Shown: positions 7,082-14,837 of the stretch, in pieces
How the letters are laid out: the number at the start of each line of letters is the position of its first letter
Numbering within the stretch: the first letter of the stretch is position 1
Origin: Pseudonocardiales bacterium
GTDB taxonomy: Bacteria > Actinomycetota > Actinomycetes > Mycobacteriales > Pseudonocardiaceae
DNA length: 33,286 nt
Reading direction: 5' to 3'
Assembly (NCBI GenBank): GCA_003244055.1
Contig: QHBZ01000121.1
Span: forward strand, 1-33,286
The notes under the pieces: generated by a model
The model's database searches: none
Told to the model about the DNA's origin: nothing
The model's input: the letters and a program-made list of their open reading frames with translations, nothing else
Translations under genes and position numbers: made by a program

Positions 7082-7096
7082 CCTACACCCTGTAGG
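7082..7096. promoter_or_regulatory. Candidate BlaI operator (CCTACA-CCC-TGTAGG) overlapping a promoter
   Basis: This is a perfect 6-3-6 palindrome with TACA/TGTA half-sites and the same spacing as the site at 3781-3799. It overlaps a probable -10, TAGGCT (7094-7099), and follows a TTTGCG that could be a -35 (7072-7077, 16-bp spacer). The gene starts only 12 bases downstream, so a repressor here would block the promoter directly. Confidence 0.65.
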
Positions 7097-7108
7097 CTCG
7101 GGGGCGTT

Positions 7109-8071
7109 GTGACAGTCGCAATCGTGTTGGCGCTCGTGGCCGCGGTGTGCTTCGGAACCGCCTCGGTGCTACAGCATCATGGGGCCAACCAGGTACGCCG
7201 ACGGTTCCCGCTGAACCCTGGGCTGTTGCTCGATGTCGCCCACCAACGGTTGTGGCTGCTCGGGATCGTGGCCGAAGTGGCTGGGGTAACGCTGCACGGG
7301 GTGGCGGTCAACCTCGGGGCCCTCTCAGTCGTTCAGCCACTGCTGACGGTGGGCTTGGTCGTCGCGCTGCCGCTGCAGTCCGTCCTCGGCCACCCGGTAA
7401 GCCGCCGGGCGTTGCTGGCTGCACTCCTGACCATCAGCGGTCTGGCGGTCTTTCTGGCGGTCCAACCGACCGTGGACTCCCGAGATCCGCAGAGCATCAC
7501 AGACTGGTTACCGGGGCTGCTGCTGGTCGCGATCGTGGCCGTCGCCGCGCTGAGCGTCGCATTCGCCCGGCGGGATCGAGCCCGGTCGCTGGGCTTCGGC
7601 GCCGCCGCCGGGACGGTGTTCGCGTTATCAGCGGCGCTGGTCAAGACCTGGGGTGAGATCCTGGCCGACGGCGGGCTCCCGGCGTTGGCGACGAGTTGGG
7701 AGCTGTGGACGGCGCTGGCCTGCGGCCTGCTGGGTGCGCTGCTCAGCCAGGCCGCTTTCCAGGCAGGGCCACTGGGTGGCCCGCTGGCGGCGATGATGGT
7801 GATCGACCCCGTGATCGGAGTCAGTCTCGGCGCGATCGTCTTCGGTGAGTCGTTCGCCGCCGGGCCGATGGCCGTAGCCCAAGCCGCCGGGCTGACACTG
7901 ACCCTGGCTGGGGTATGGCTGCTGGCCACTGGGGAGCAACGCTCAGTGCCCGCTACCGACGCAAGTGGCCAATCACCCCACAATCGAGAATTGCCCGGCA
8001 GTCGCGTATCACCCAAATCGTCGGTACAACAGAACCTGGAACGGGCCTCCCAACCGAAGCTGCCCGGGTAG
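7109..8071 (+). CDS. DMT/EamA-like multispanning membrane transporter
   Basis: This 320-residue integral membrane protein has nine to ten hydrophobic segments in two halves, as in the drug/metabolite transporter superfamily. The GTG at 7109 places the first helix (VAIVLALVAAVCFGTASVL) right at the N-terminus, as in the family, and lies ten bases after a TAGGCT -10, so the transcript is nearly leaderless. Conserved-looking stretches include LSVVQPLLTVGLVVALPL in the first half and MMVIDPVIGVSLGAIVFGE in the second, the typical DMT helix with a Gly and Glu near the end. The last 45 residues are hydrophilic and probably cytoplasmic. The substrate is unknown. A perfect BlaI-type palindrome covers its promoter. 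Confidence 0.8.
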   Translation: MTVAIVLALVAAVCFGTASVLQHHGANQVRRRFPLNPGLLLDVAHQRLWLLGIVAEVAGVTLHGVAVNLGALSVVQPLLTVGLVVALPLQSVLGHPVSRRALLAALLTISGLAVFLAVQPTVDSRDPQSITDWLPGLLLVAIVAVAALSVAFARRDRARSLGFGAAAGTVFALSAALVKTWGEILADGGLPALATSWELWTALACGLLGALLSQAAFQAGPLGGPLAAMMVIDPVIGVSLGAIVFGESFAAGPMAVAQAAGLTLTLAGVWLLATGEQRSVPATDASGQSPHNRELPGSRVSPKSSVQQNLERASQPKLPG

Positions 8072-8141
8072 GGAATACTGCCGCCAGTGCCGTCGCGCGC
8101 CGGCACATTGCTGGGTAGGGATAGTGGTTAGGGTGGGGGCG

Positions 8142-9431
8142 ATGGTGGTGCAGACACCCGGAGTGGGCCCGGTGGCAACCGCGCCGTCCGGGCAACTCAG
8201 CTTGGGGTGGTGGACGCGCGCCGCCGTGCACGCCGGGCTGGTGACCGCGGGGCTGTCGCGGCGGCTGGGCCTGGGTGCCGGGTCGATCATCGGTGGGCGG
8301 GTGACGCTGGTCCTGGACCGGCACGCACTGCGACACCTGGCAGCGGGACGACGAGTCGTCCTGGTATCCGGGACCAACGGCAAGACCACGACCAGTCATC
8401 TGGTCGCGGCGGCGGTACGGACCGCTGGACGGGTGGCGCACAACGCCGGTGGCTCCAATATGGCTGACGGCGCGGTGGCGGCGCTGGCCGAGGCGCGAGA
8501 CGCCGAGTATGCAGTGCTCGAAGTCGACGAGTTGCACCTGGCCGCGGTCGCCGAGGCCGTCGATCCTGCGGTGGTGGTCCTGCTCAACCTGACCCGCGAC
8601 CAGTTGGACCGCGCGACTGAGGTGGGTGCCATCGCGTCCGCCGTCGGCGGTGCGCTGGCCCGGCATCCCGGCACGGTCGTGGTGGCCAACGCCGATGATC
8701 CGATGGTGGTGTCAGCAGCGAAGTCGGCCACGCGCAGCGTCTGGGTGGCTGCGGGGGCCAGCTGGTTAGGTGATGCGACCAGCTGTCCCCGCTGTGGTAA
8801 CACACTGACCTTCACCGAGCCCGGCTGGCAGTGTTCCTGTGGGCTGGCCCGACCCGCTCCGGATTGGTGGATCGAAGGCAGCAAGGCCTGCACCGCAGAC
8901 GCCGTCCTGCCGCTGGATATTCGCCTGCCCGGTCAAGTCAACCGGAGCAATGCGGCGATGGCGATCGCCGCCGCCTGCGCTGTCGGTGTGCCAGCCGATC
9001 AGGCCGCGGCGGCGCTGCGCGAGGTCGATGTGGTGGCCGGCCGGTACGCGGTGGTGCACCGCGGCGAGCAGGAGCTGCGCATGTTGCTGGCCAAGAACCC
9101 GGCCGGCTGGGCCGGCATGCTCTCCATATTGGGTGAGCCACGGCCGCTACTGGTGATCATCAACGCCCGGGAAGCCGACGGGCGGGACACCTCGTGGCTG
9201 TGGGATGTGCCCTTCGAACAGTTCGGGTCCCGCCAGGTGGTGGCCAGCGGAGAACGCGCCGCCGACCTCGGTGTGCGGCTCAGTTACGCCGGGCTGGAAC
9301 ACCGGACTGTCGCCGACCCGTTGGCCGCCCTCAAGGCGCTGCCAGCCGGGCAGATCGACGTGGTGGCCAATTACACCGCTTTTCATCAGTTCCGCCGCCG
9401 GTTGGGCCGGGAACGGGAAGTCGCCGGGTGA
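8142..9431 (+). CDS. murT: Lipid II isoglutaminyl synthase, glutamine-using ligase subunit MurT
   Basis: With GatD this enzyme amidates the alpha-carboxyl of D-Glu in the lipid II stem peptide, using ATP. The 429-residue protein has a Mur ligase ATP site GTNGKTTT (77-84), the middle-domain stretch LLNLTRDQLDR (about 147-157) and a C-terminal DUF1727 domain with VVANYTAFHQFRR near the end. A zinc-ribbon-like insert carries Cys215, Cys218, Cys231 and Cys233; the second pair is C-x-C rather than the C-x-x-C I would expect. The ATG at 8142 is chosen because it begins the family's N-terminus; it follows the preceding stop by 70 bp. Its stop overlaps the gatD start by three bases. Confidence 0.95.
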   Translation: MVVQTPGVGPVATAPSGQLSLGWWTRAAVHAGLVTAGLSRRLGLGAGSIIGGRVTLVLDRHALRHLAAGRRVVLVSGTNGKTTTSHLVAAAVRTAGRVAHNAGGSNMADGAVAALAEARDAEYAVLEVDELHLAAVAEAVDPAVVVLLNLTRDQLDRATEVGAIASAVGGALARHPGTVVVANADDPMVVSAAKSATRSVWVAAGASWLGDATSCPRCGNTLTFTEPGWQCSCGLARPAPDWWIEGSKACTADAVLPLDIRLPGQVNRSNAAMAIAAACAVGVPADQAAAALREVDVVAGRYAVVHRGEQELRMLLAKNPAGWAGMLSILGEPRPLLVIINAREADGRDTSWLWDVPFEQFGSRQVVASGERAADLGVRLSYAGLEHRTVADPLAALKALPAGQIDVVANYTAFHQFRRRLGREREVAG

Positions 9432-10162
9432 GCGGGGAGTCCACGGTCGCGATCGGCCTGCTGCTGCCCGACGTCCTGGGCACCTACTCCGACGCCGGCA
9501 ACGCCACGATTCTGGCTCAACGGTTGCGCTGGCGTGGCATCGCGGCCGAGATCCGCACTATTACGGCCCGCGATGTCCCACCGACCGGTTGCGCGGTGTA
9601 CCTGCTAGGTGGTGGCGAGGACACCGCGCAGCTCTTCGCCGCGGACTGGCTACGTCGCCATGACCAGCTGCGCCGGACGCTGGAAACCAGCGCGGTGACG
9701 CTGGCCGTGTGCGCCGGGTTGCAGATCCTGGGCCGGTCGATGACTGACTCCAAGGGTAAGCACTATCCGGGGCTGGGCTTGCTTGATATCAGCACAGCGC
9801 CCGGCCGCCAGCGCGCCGTCGGCGAGGTGATCGCCAGCTGCGCGGTGCCCGGCGTCGGCTCGTTGACCGGTTTTGAAAACCACCGCGGCGTCACAACTCT
9901 GGGCCCGGACATCGCTCCATTGGGACGAGTGGTCACCGGCACCGGCAACGGCACCCGCGAGGGCGGGAGGCATCGCGGCGAGGGTGTCCTCACCGAGCGC
10001 ATCATCGGCACCTACCTGCACGGCCCCGTGCTGGCCCGCAACCCGGCCTTGGCCGACCACATCCTGCAGCAGGCCACCGGCCAGATCCTGCCCGCCCTGG
10101 AGCTGCCCGACCAGGCCGCGTTACGTCAGACCTACCTGCGTGGTCACGCGGTCAGCGGATGA
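9428..10162 (+). CDS. gatD: Lipid II isoglutaminyl synthase, glutaminase subunit GatD
   Basis: GatD hydrolyses glutamine and channels ammonia to MurT. The 244-residue protein is a CobB/CobQ-like class I glutamine amidotransferase. The nucleophile is Cys95 in LAVCAGLQILG and the catalytic His is His198 in GTYLHGP, close to the positions in the Staphylococcus aureus enzyme. The GTG start lies inside the murT stop (GTGA), so translation is coupled. The last 11 bases overlap the convergent uppP gene. The pair's presence next to undecaprenyl-diphosphate phosphatase fits a peptidoglycan-precursor neighbourhood. Confidence 0.96.
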   Translation: MSGESTVAIGLLLPDVLGTYSDAGNATILAQRLRWRGIAAEIRTITARDVPPTGCAVYLLGGGEDTAQLFAADWLRRHDQLRRTLETSAVTLAVCAGLQILGRSMTDSKGKHYPGLGLLDISTAPGRQRAVGEVIASCAVPGVGSLTGFENHRGVTTLGPDIAPLGRVVTGTGNGTREGGRHRGEGVLTERIIGTYLHGPVLARNPALADHILQQATGQILPALELPDQAALRQTYLRGHAVSG

Positions 10163-11078
10163 CCAGCCAGATCAGGCTGGCGGAACCGAAGAGCAGGCAG
10201 TAGACCGCGAACGGGGTCAGCGTGCGGGTCTCGAAGTACCGGGTCAGAAAGCGGACCGCCAGGTAAGCGCTGACGAACGACGCGACGCTGCCGGCGATGA
10301 TGGGACCGCGGATGCCGGCGCCGAGCGGGCCGACCAGGTCGGGGAGCTTCAACGCACCGGCGGCGAGGATGACCGGGGTGGCCAGCAGGAAAGAGAAGCG
10401 GGCCGCGTCTTCATGGGACAGCCCACGCAGCAGCCCGGCGGCCATCGTCACGCCGGACCGGCTCAGCCCCGGCAACAACGCCAGGATCTGCGCCGAACCG
10501 ATCAGCGTGGCCCGGCCGAGGGACATCTGGGCCAGCCGGGCATCCGCGGCGGCGTCGACGTCCCGCGCTGAACCGGGACCGCCCGCTGCGGTCGTCGCCG
10601 GTACTGGGGCAGTGGTGTCCGCCCGTCGCCGGAGCCGTTCACCGACGTAGAGCACCACCCCGTTGACGATCAGGAACGCCGCCGCCGGGATCGGCCGACC
10701 CAACGTGGTGCGGAACAGATGCTCCAGCAACAGGCCGCTGATGCCGACTGGGATGGTGCCGACGATGAGCAGCCAGGCGAGCCGCTCACCGGACGTGCGA
10801 AGTCGCCGGTGGCGCAACGAGCTGACGAAGCCGCTGACGATGCGTAGCCAGTCCCGCCAGAAGAAGACCAGCAGCGCCGCGGCGGTGGCCACGTGCAGGC
10901 CGACGATGAACGCCAGGTAAGGCGATTCCGGCGCTGACACGTTGAGGTCGTGTGCCCAGCGGCCGCCCACCAGCGCCGGGATCAGGATGGAGTGACCGAG
11001 GCTGGAGACGGGGAACAACTCGGTGACGCCCTGGAAGGCGCCCACCACGATCGCCTCGAGGTAGGTCAGAGCACTCAC
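10152..11078 (-). CDS. uppP: Undecaprenyl-diphosphate phosphatase (BacA/UppP family)
   Basis: This 308-residue membrane enzyme removes a phosphate from undecaprenyl diphosphate to recycle the lipid carrier of cell-wall synthesis. It has the two family motifs: QGVTELFPVSSLGH (16-29, with Glu20 and the conserved Ser/His) and PGLSRSGVT in the second half. About seven membrane segments are visible. It is somewhat longer than the E. coli protein because of a polar Ala/Pro/Thr-rich loop at about residues 163-190. The GTG start follows a GAGGAG ribosome site by about six bases. Its 3' end overlaps gatD tail to tail. Confidence 0.95.
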   Translation of the reverse strand: MSALTYLEAIVVGAFQGVTELFPVSSLGHSILIPALVGGRWAHDLNVSAPESPYLAFIVGLHVATAAALLVFFWRDWLRIVSGFVSSLRHRRLRTSGERLAWLLIVGTIPVGISGLLLEHLFRTTLGRPIPAAAFLIVNGVVLYVGERLRRRADTTAPVPATTAAGGPGSARDVDAAADARLAQMSLGRATLIGSAQILALLPGLSRSGVTMAAGLLRGLSHEDAARFSFLLATPVILAAGALKLPDLVGPLGAGIRGPIIAGSVASFVSAYLAVRFLTRYFETRTLTPFAVYCLLFGSASLIWLVIR

Positions 11079-11171
11079 AGGTCTCCTCTAGCGGGCGGGG
11101 GCGCGGCGCTGCGCCTGAAGAGAATGTCACTGCCGGATGGCAACCGAGAATCCGGGTTTCCGGCCGACCCT

Positions 11172-11177
11172 TAGCCT
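11172..11177 (+). promoter_or_regulatory. -10 element (TAGCCT) of a leaderless corA promoter
   Basis: TAGCCT lies six bases before the corA ATG, and no ribosome-binding sequence fits between them. This geometry matches leaderless transcription, which is common in Actinomycetota. Confidence 0.5.
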
Positions 11178-11183
11178 GCCGGT

Positions 11184-12155
11184 ATGACACGTACGCGGCT
11201 GTACCGCAGCGGTGTTCTCGAGCTCGAGGACTTTCCGGTGCAGGACATCTCCGACTACCTCAGGCAGCCGGGCGTCACCGTGTGGCTGGACATGTGCGCG
11301 CCCGATGCGGACGACCTCGCCACGATCAGCGAGGAGCTCGATCTGCACCGTCTCGCGGTCGAGGATGCCGGCCAGGAACATCAACGCCCCAAGCTCGACC
11401 GGTACGACAGCCATCTGTTCGTCACCTCCTACGCCGTCGAGCTGGACATGACCTCAGGGGAGCTGGAGAGCTTCGAGGTGGCCGTGTTCGTCACCCACAA
11501 TGCGATGGTCACGGTGCGCAAATCCGAGCGATTCGACATCGACGGTGTGGTGGCTCGCTGGGACGGTTCACCAGATCTGGCCAAGCACGGTGTCTCGTTC
11601 CTGCTGCACGGTCTGCTCGACTACGTAGTCGACGGCCACTTCGCCGCGGTGCAGACCCTCGACGACGAGATCGAGACGCTGGAGGACCTACTGTTCGACG
11701 ACAAGAGTTCGGATCTGTCCGTGCAGCGAAGGTCGTTCGAACTGCGCAAGAGCTTGGTGCGGCTGCGCCGGGTCGTCTTGCCGATGCGGGAGGTGGTGAA
11801 CTCCCTGATGCGCCGCGACCTGCACGGTTTCGATGGCGCGATGACGCCGTACTACCAAGATGTCTACGACCACGTCCTTCGGGCCACCGAGTGGACCGAG
11901 AGCCTGCGTGACCTGGTGACCACTGTCCTGGAAACCAACCTGACCATCCAGGGAAACCGGCTCAACGTGATCACCAAGCAGGTCACCAGTTGGGCCGCTA
12001 TCATCGCAGTTCCCACCGCCATCACCGGGTTCTACGGGCAGAACGTGCCCTACCCCGGATTCAGTCAAGAGTCCGGCTTCTATGTCTCCACCATCGCCAT
12101 CATCGTGCTGTCAGCCGGGCTGTACATCCTCTTCCGCCGCCGGGACTGGATCTAG
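11184..12155 (+). CDS. corA: CorA-family magnesium/divalent cation channel
   Basis: This 323-residue protein belongs to the CorA/MIT family, a pentameric Mg2+ (Co2+) channel of the inner membrane. A long acidic cytoplasmic region comes first; the stalk helix carries KQVTSWAAIIAVPTAITGFYG, the entry to the first membrane span, and the second span is STIAIIVLSAGLYILF before the basic end RRRDWI. The selectivity signature normally reads Y-G-M-N; here it is YGQNVPYPGF, so Met is replaced by Gln. I believe this variant recurs in actinobacterial paralogues, and it may alter ion selectivity. The start is the ATG after a leaderless -10. Confidence 0.93.
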   Translation: MTRTRLYRSGVLELEDFPVQDISDYLRQPGVTVWLDMCAPDADDLATISEELDLHRLAVEDAGQEHQRPKLDRYDSHLFVTSYAVELDMTSGELESFEVAVFVTHNAMVTVRKSERFDIDGVVARWDGSPDLAKHGVSFLLHGLLDYVVDGHFAAVQTLDDEIETLEDLLFDDKSSDLSVQRRSFELRKSLVRLRRVVLPMREVVNSLMRRDLHGFDGAMTPYYQDVYDHVLRATEWTESLRDLVTTVLETNLTIQGNRLNVITKQVTSWAAIIAVPTAITGFYGQNVPYPGFSQESGFYVSTIAIIVLSAGLYILFRRRDWI

Positions 12156-12202
12156 CTTTCGACTCGGGCTTGACCTTGGAACTTCGTAGGCCTTTGAACG
12201 TC

Positions 12203-13291
12203 TTAGGCCCTGGACGCGGTCGGCTCGATGACCGTGACGGTGCCGTCGCCTCTGGAGGTGACATAAGCGGTGCTGTTGGGGGCGACTGCCACCTCATCCG
12301 GATCGTAACCGACGAATGATGAGCCGAGCACCGTGCCCTTGGCGGTGTCGATCACGGTCATGGTGCCCTCGGCGACGTTGACCACGAAGGCGTGGTGGCT
12401 ATCGGAGTCGACCGCCAACCCACGCGGGTTGATGCCCACCGCAATGGTGTTATTGACCTTCGTGCCGTTGAGCTGCGACAGGGTGGTGAGAAGGTCCACA
12501 CCGACCTCATTGGGAAGGTTGATCACGCTCACGTTGTTGTCGCCGAAGTTCGTTACGTAAGCGTGCTTGCCGTCCTTGTCGATCGCGATCTTCTGCGGGG
12601 CCCGGCCAACCAGAATGGTGCGGGCCAGCTTCTGGGTGTGGATGTCGATCACGCTGACCGAGTTGCTACCGCTGTTGGTCACGTAGGCGAACTGGCCCTT
12701 GGGGTCGATCGCCACCCCGTCCGGGTGAATCCCCACGGGCACGGTACCGACCAGCTTGAGGGTCGCGATATTGATCACACTGATGGTGTTGCCGTAAAAG
12801 TCTGTGACGAAGGCGTAGTGGTCGCGGGGGAAGACCGCCACCGCAGTCGGGTTCACGCCGACAGCGATGGTGTCGATCACTTTTCCGGCGCCGGTGTCGA
12901 CCACGCTCACCGAGTTCTCGGAGTAGTTGGTGACGAAGGCGTGCCGGCTGTCCGGGTCGACCGCCACTCCGCGAGGGTTGGCGCCGACGTGGATGCTTCC
13001 GACCACCCGCCGGCTTGCGGTGTCGAGCACCAGCAGGGCGTTGTCGGCGTAGCTGGCCACGTACGCGTGCTTGCCGTCGGGGTCGACCGCCACCCCTTGC
13101 GGGTCTCCGCCGACGACCACGGTCGGATTCGGGTTATCCGCCGCAACGGCGGTGCTGACCGCGCCGACCACAGTGGCGGCGGTGACGACCGCCAGCACCG
13201 GCACGAGCGCCGCTACCCACCGTCGAGACCCGACAGGTACCGGGCTGACAGGTCGGCTCAGGCGGTGCTTCGCTGTGGATCGGATCGTCAT
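12203..13291 (-). CDS. Secreted seven-bladed YVTN beta-propeller protein (Rv1057-like)
   Basis: The 362-residue protein has a basic N-terminus and a hydrophobic signal segment, with cleavage likely after AVA at about residue 50. The mature part is seven repeats of roughly 42 residues of the form G-x-x-P-x-G-V-A-V-D-P-x-x-x-x-A-Y-V-T-N, each ending SVSVID or similar; I count seven GxxP repeat starts, giving a closed seven-bladed propeller. The ATG at 13291 has a GGGGAGA site six bases upstream; an ATG-rich 13-codon extension lacks one. It follows the OmpR-type regulator and kinase by 115 bp on the same strand. In M. tuberculosis the similar propeller Rv1057 is reported to be repressed by TrcR. 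Binding partner or enzyme activity is unknown. Confidence 0.9.
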   Translation of the reverse strand: MTIRSTAKHRLSRPVSPVPVGSRRWVAALVPVLAVVTAATVVGAVSTAVAADNPNPTVVVGGDPQGVAVDPDGKHAYVASYADNALLVLDTASRRVVGSIHVGANPRGVAVDPDSRHAFVTNYSENSVSVVDTGAGKVIDTIAVGVNPTAVAVFPRDHYAFVTDFYGNTISVINIATLKLVGTVPVGIHPDGVAIDPKGQFAYVTNSGSNSVSVIDIHTQKLARTILVGRAPQKIAIDKDGKHAYVTNFGDNNVSVINLPNEVGVDLLTTLSQLNGTKVNNTIAVGINPRGLAVDSDSHHAFVVNVAEGTMTVIDTAKGTVLGSSFVGYDPDEVAVAPNSTAYVTSRGDGTVTVIEPTASRA

Positions 13292-13331
13292 ACCGGTCTC
13301 CCCTTGATCGCCGATGTACGGCCACGCCACT

Positions 13332-13355
13332 GGGAGTAACGACAGTGTCGCTCCC
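13332..13355. promoter_or_regulatory. Palindrome in the propeller promoter region
   Basis: GGGAG-taa-CGACA-g-TGTCG-CTCCC forms a two-part inverted repeat (arms GGGAG/CTCCC and CGACA/TGTCG with a three-base bulge). It lies 41-64 bp upstream of the propeller gene start, in the gap between kinase and propeller genes. It may be an operator or an RNA hairpin at the kinase 3' end. Confidence 0.45.
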
Positions 13356-13406
13356 GCGTTTCGCGCCGCGCCGCAGTTCGCTCAGCCCAAAGATCACCTC
13401 GGGCGG

Positions 13407-14837
13407 TCACGCCAGCGGCAGCAGGGCGCGGAAGGTGGTGCCGTGCGGGTCGGCGCTATGCAGCTCGATGCGACCGTTGTGGGCCTCCAGGATGGCCGCT
13501 GTGATAGCCAGGCCGAGTCCGGAGCCACCACGGTTGTGGGTACGGCCGGGATCGAAGCTGTGAAACCGGTCGAACACATGGGGAGCCTGGCCGGCTGGGA
13601 TGCCGGGACCGTCGTCGTGCACCTCCAGCACGCCGACCGGCGCGTACGGCAGTCTCCGCATTCCCGCCTGCGCCACCGGCGGTTCGTCGCGCTGGGACGG
13701 GACATGCTGGCGAACTGTGAGTGCCACCGCAGTGCCGGCCGGGGTGTGGATCAGCGCGTTGGTCACCAGGTTGGTCACCACCTGGCGGAGTTTGTGCTCG
13801 TCGCCCAGTACATGCACCGAGTCGGTGCCCGGGGTCAGGGTCACCGGGCGGTCCGGGTCACGGGCCTTCGCGTCGTGCACCGCGTCAGCGGCCAACACCA
13901 GCAGGTCAACGTCGGTGATGTCCAGGGCCCGCTGCTGATCCAGCCGGGCGAGCAGCAGCAGGTCGTCCACCAGGACGCCCATCCGGGTCGCCTCGGCCTC
14001 GATCCGGCCGGTGAGCAGCTCGACCTCGGCGGGCGTGCGGGCACCACCGCGGCGATACAGCTCCGCGAACCCGCGGATCGAGGTCAGTGGCGTGCGCAGC
14101 TCGTGTGAGGCGTCGGCCACGAACTGCCGTAGCCGCTCCTCGGATCGCTCCCGCTCGTGCAGCGCGGCGGCGAGCCGGCCCAACATGACGTTGAGCGCGG
14201 CGCCCAGCCGGCCGGTTTCGGTGCGGGGGTCGCTGTCGGGAACCCGACGATCCAGTTCACCACCGGCGATCGCCTCGGCGGTGTGCTCGATCCTGGTCAA
14301 GGGTCGCAGCCCGAGTCGGACCACGATCGTCGCGACTCCCCCGAGGAGGAACAGTACGATCCCACCGACGATGGCTTCGATGATCAGAAGCTGCCGCAGT
14401 ATGACCTCCACCGAGCCCAGGGACAGCGCGACGGTCACGATCGCGTTGTCCGGGAGTTCTACCGCCTCGACCCGCCATGAGCTGCCCCCAGCCCGATCTG
14501 GCACGGTGAACGGCAGGCCGCCCCGATGTCGCACCGCGGCCAGGTTCAAGGGCGGCAGCGCCGGGCCGCCCGGTTGACCCAGCTCGTAGGCCACGGCGCC
14601 GGTGGGCGCAAGGACGGTGAGCCGGTAGTCGCTGGGCAGCCGCTGTGGGTTTGGCTTCTCGGCAGCCGCGATCCGGTGCAGCTGGAAGTGGTGCAGCTGC
14701 TCGTCCACCCGGCTCAGCAGTGAGTGCCGCAGCAGTAGTTCGCTGGCTCCGGCGAACATGGCAAGCCCGACCGCGGAGAACACCAGCAGCGCGGCGATCA
14801 ACCGGCCGCGCAGGGTGAGCGGCCGAGGCATCTTCAT
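13407..14837 (-). CDS. Sensor histidine kinase (HisKA/HATPase, TrcS/CseC-like)
   Basis: This 476-residue membrane kinase has a first span at about 12-34, an extracytoplasmic sensor of about 110 residues, a second span at about 147-175, then HAMP (LRPLTRIEHTAEAIAGGELD). The dimerisation domain has the H-box FVADASHELRTPL with phospho-acceptor His245; N-box NLVTNALIHT, G1 DDGPGIP and G2 GGSGLGLAI follow. It overlaps the response regulator by four bases (ATGA), so the two are translationally coupled. The linkage to envelope glycosyltransferases and a beta-propeller suggests it watches the cell surface; the signal itself is unknown. Confidence 0.94.
   Translation of the reverse strand: MKMPRPLTLRGRLIAALLVFSAVGLAMFAGASELLLRHSLLSRVDEQLHHFQLHRIAAAEKPNPQRLPSDYRLTVLAPTGAVAYELGQPGGPALPPLNLAAVRHRGGLPFTVPDRAGGSSWRVEAVELPDNAIVTVALSLGSVEVILRQLLIIEAIVGGIVLFLLGGVATIVVRLGLRPLTRIEHTAEAIAGGELDRRVPDSDPRTETGRLGAALNVMLGRLAAALHERERSEERLRQFVADASHELRTPLTSIRGFAELYRRGGARTPAEVELLTGRIEAEATRMGVLVDDLLLLARLDQQRALDITDVDLLVLAADAVHDAKARDPDRPVTLTPGTDSVHVLGDEHKLRQVVTNLVTNALIHTPAGTAVALTVRQHVPSQRDEPPVAQAGMRRLPYAPVGVLEVHDDGPGIPAGQAPHVFDRFHSFDPGRTHNRGGSGLGLAITAAILEAHNGRIELHSADPHGTTFRALLPLA

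Noticed and set aside
12392-13339. A 315-codon plus-strand frame opposite the beta-propeller
   Set aside because: Its repeats mirror the propeller blades on the other strand; the minus-strand YVTN repeats are the true coding signal.
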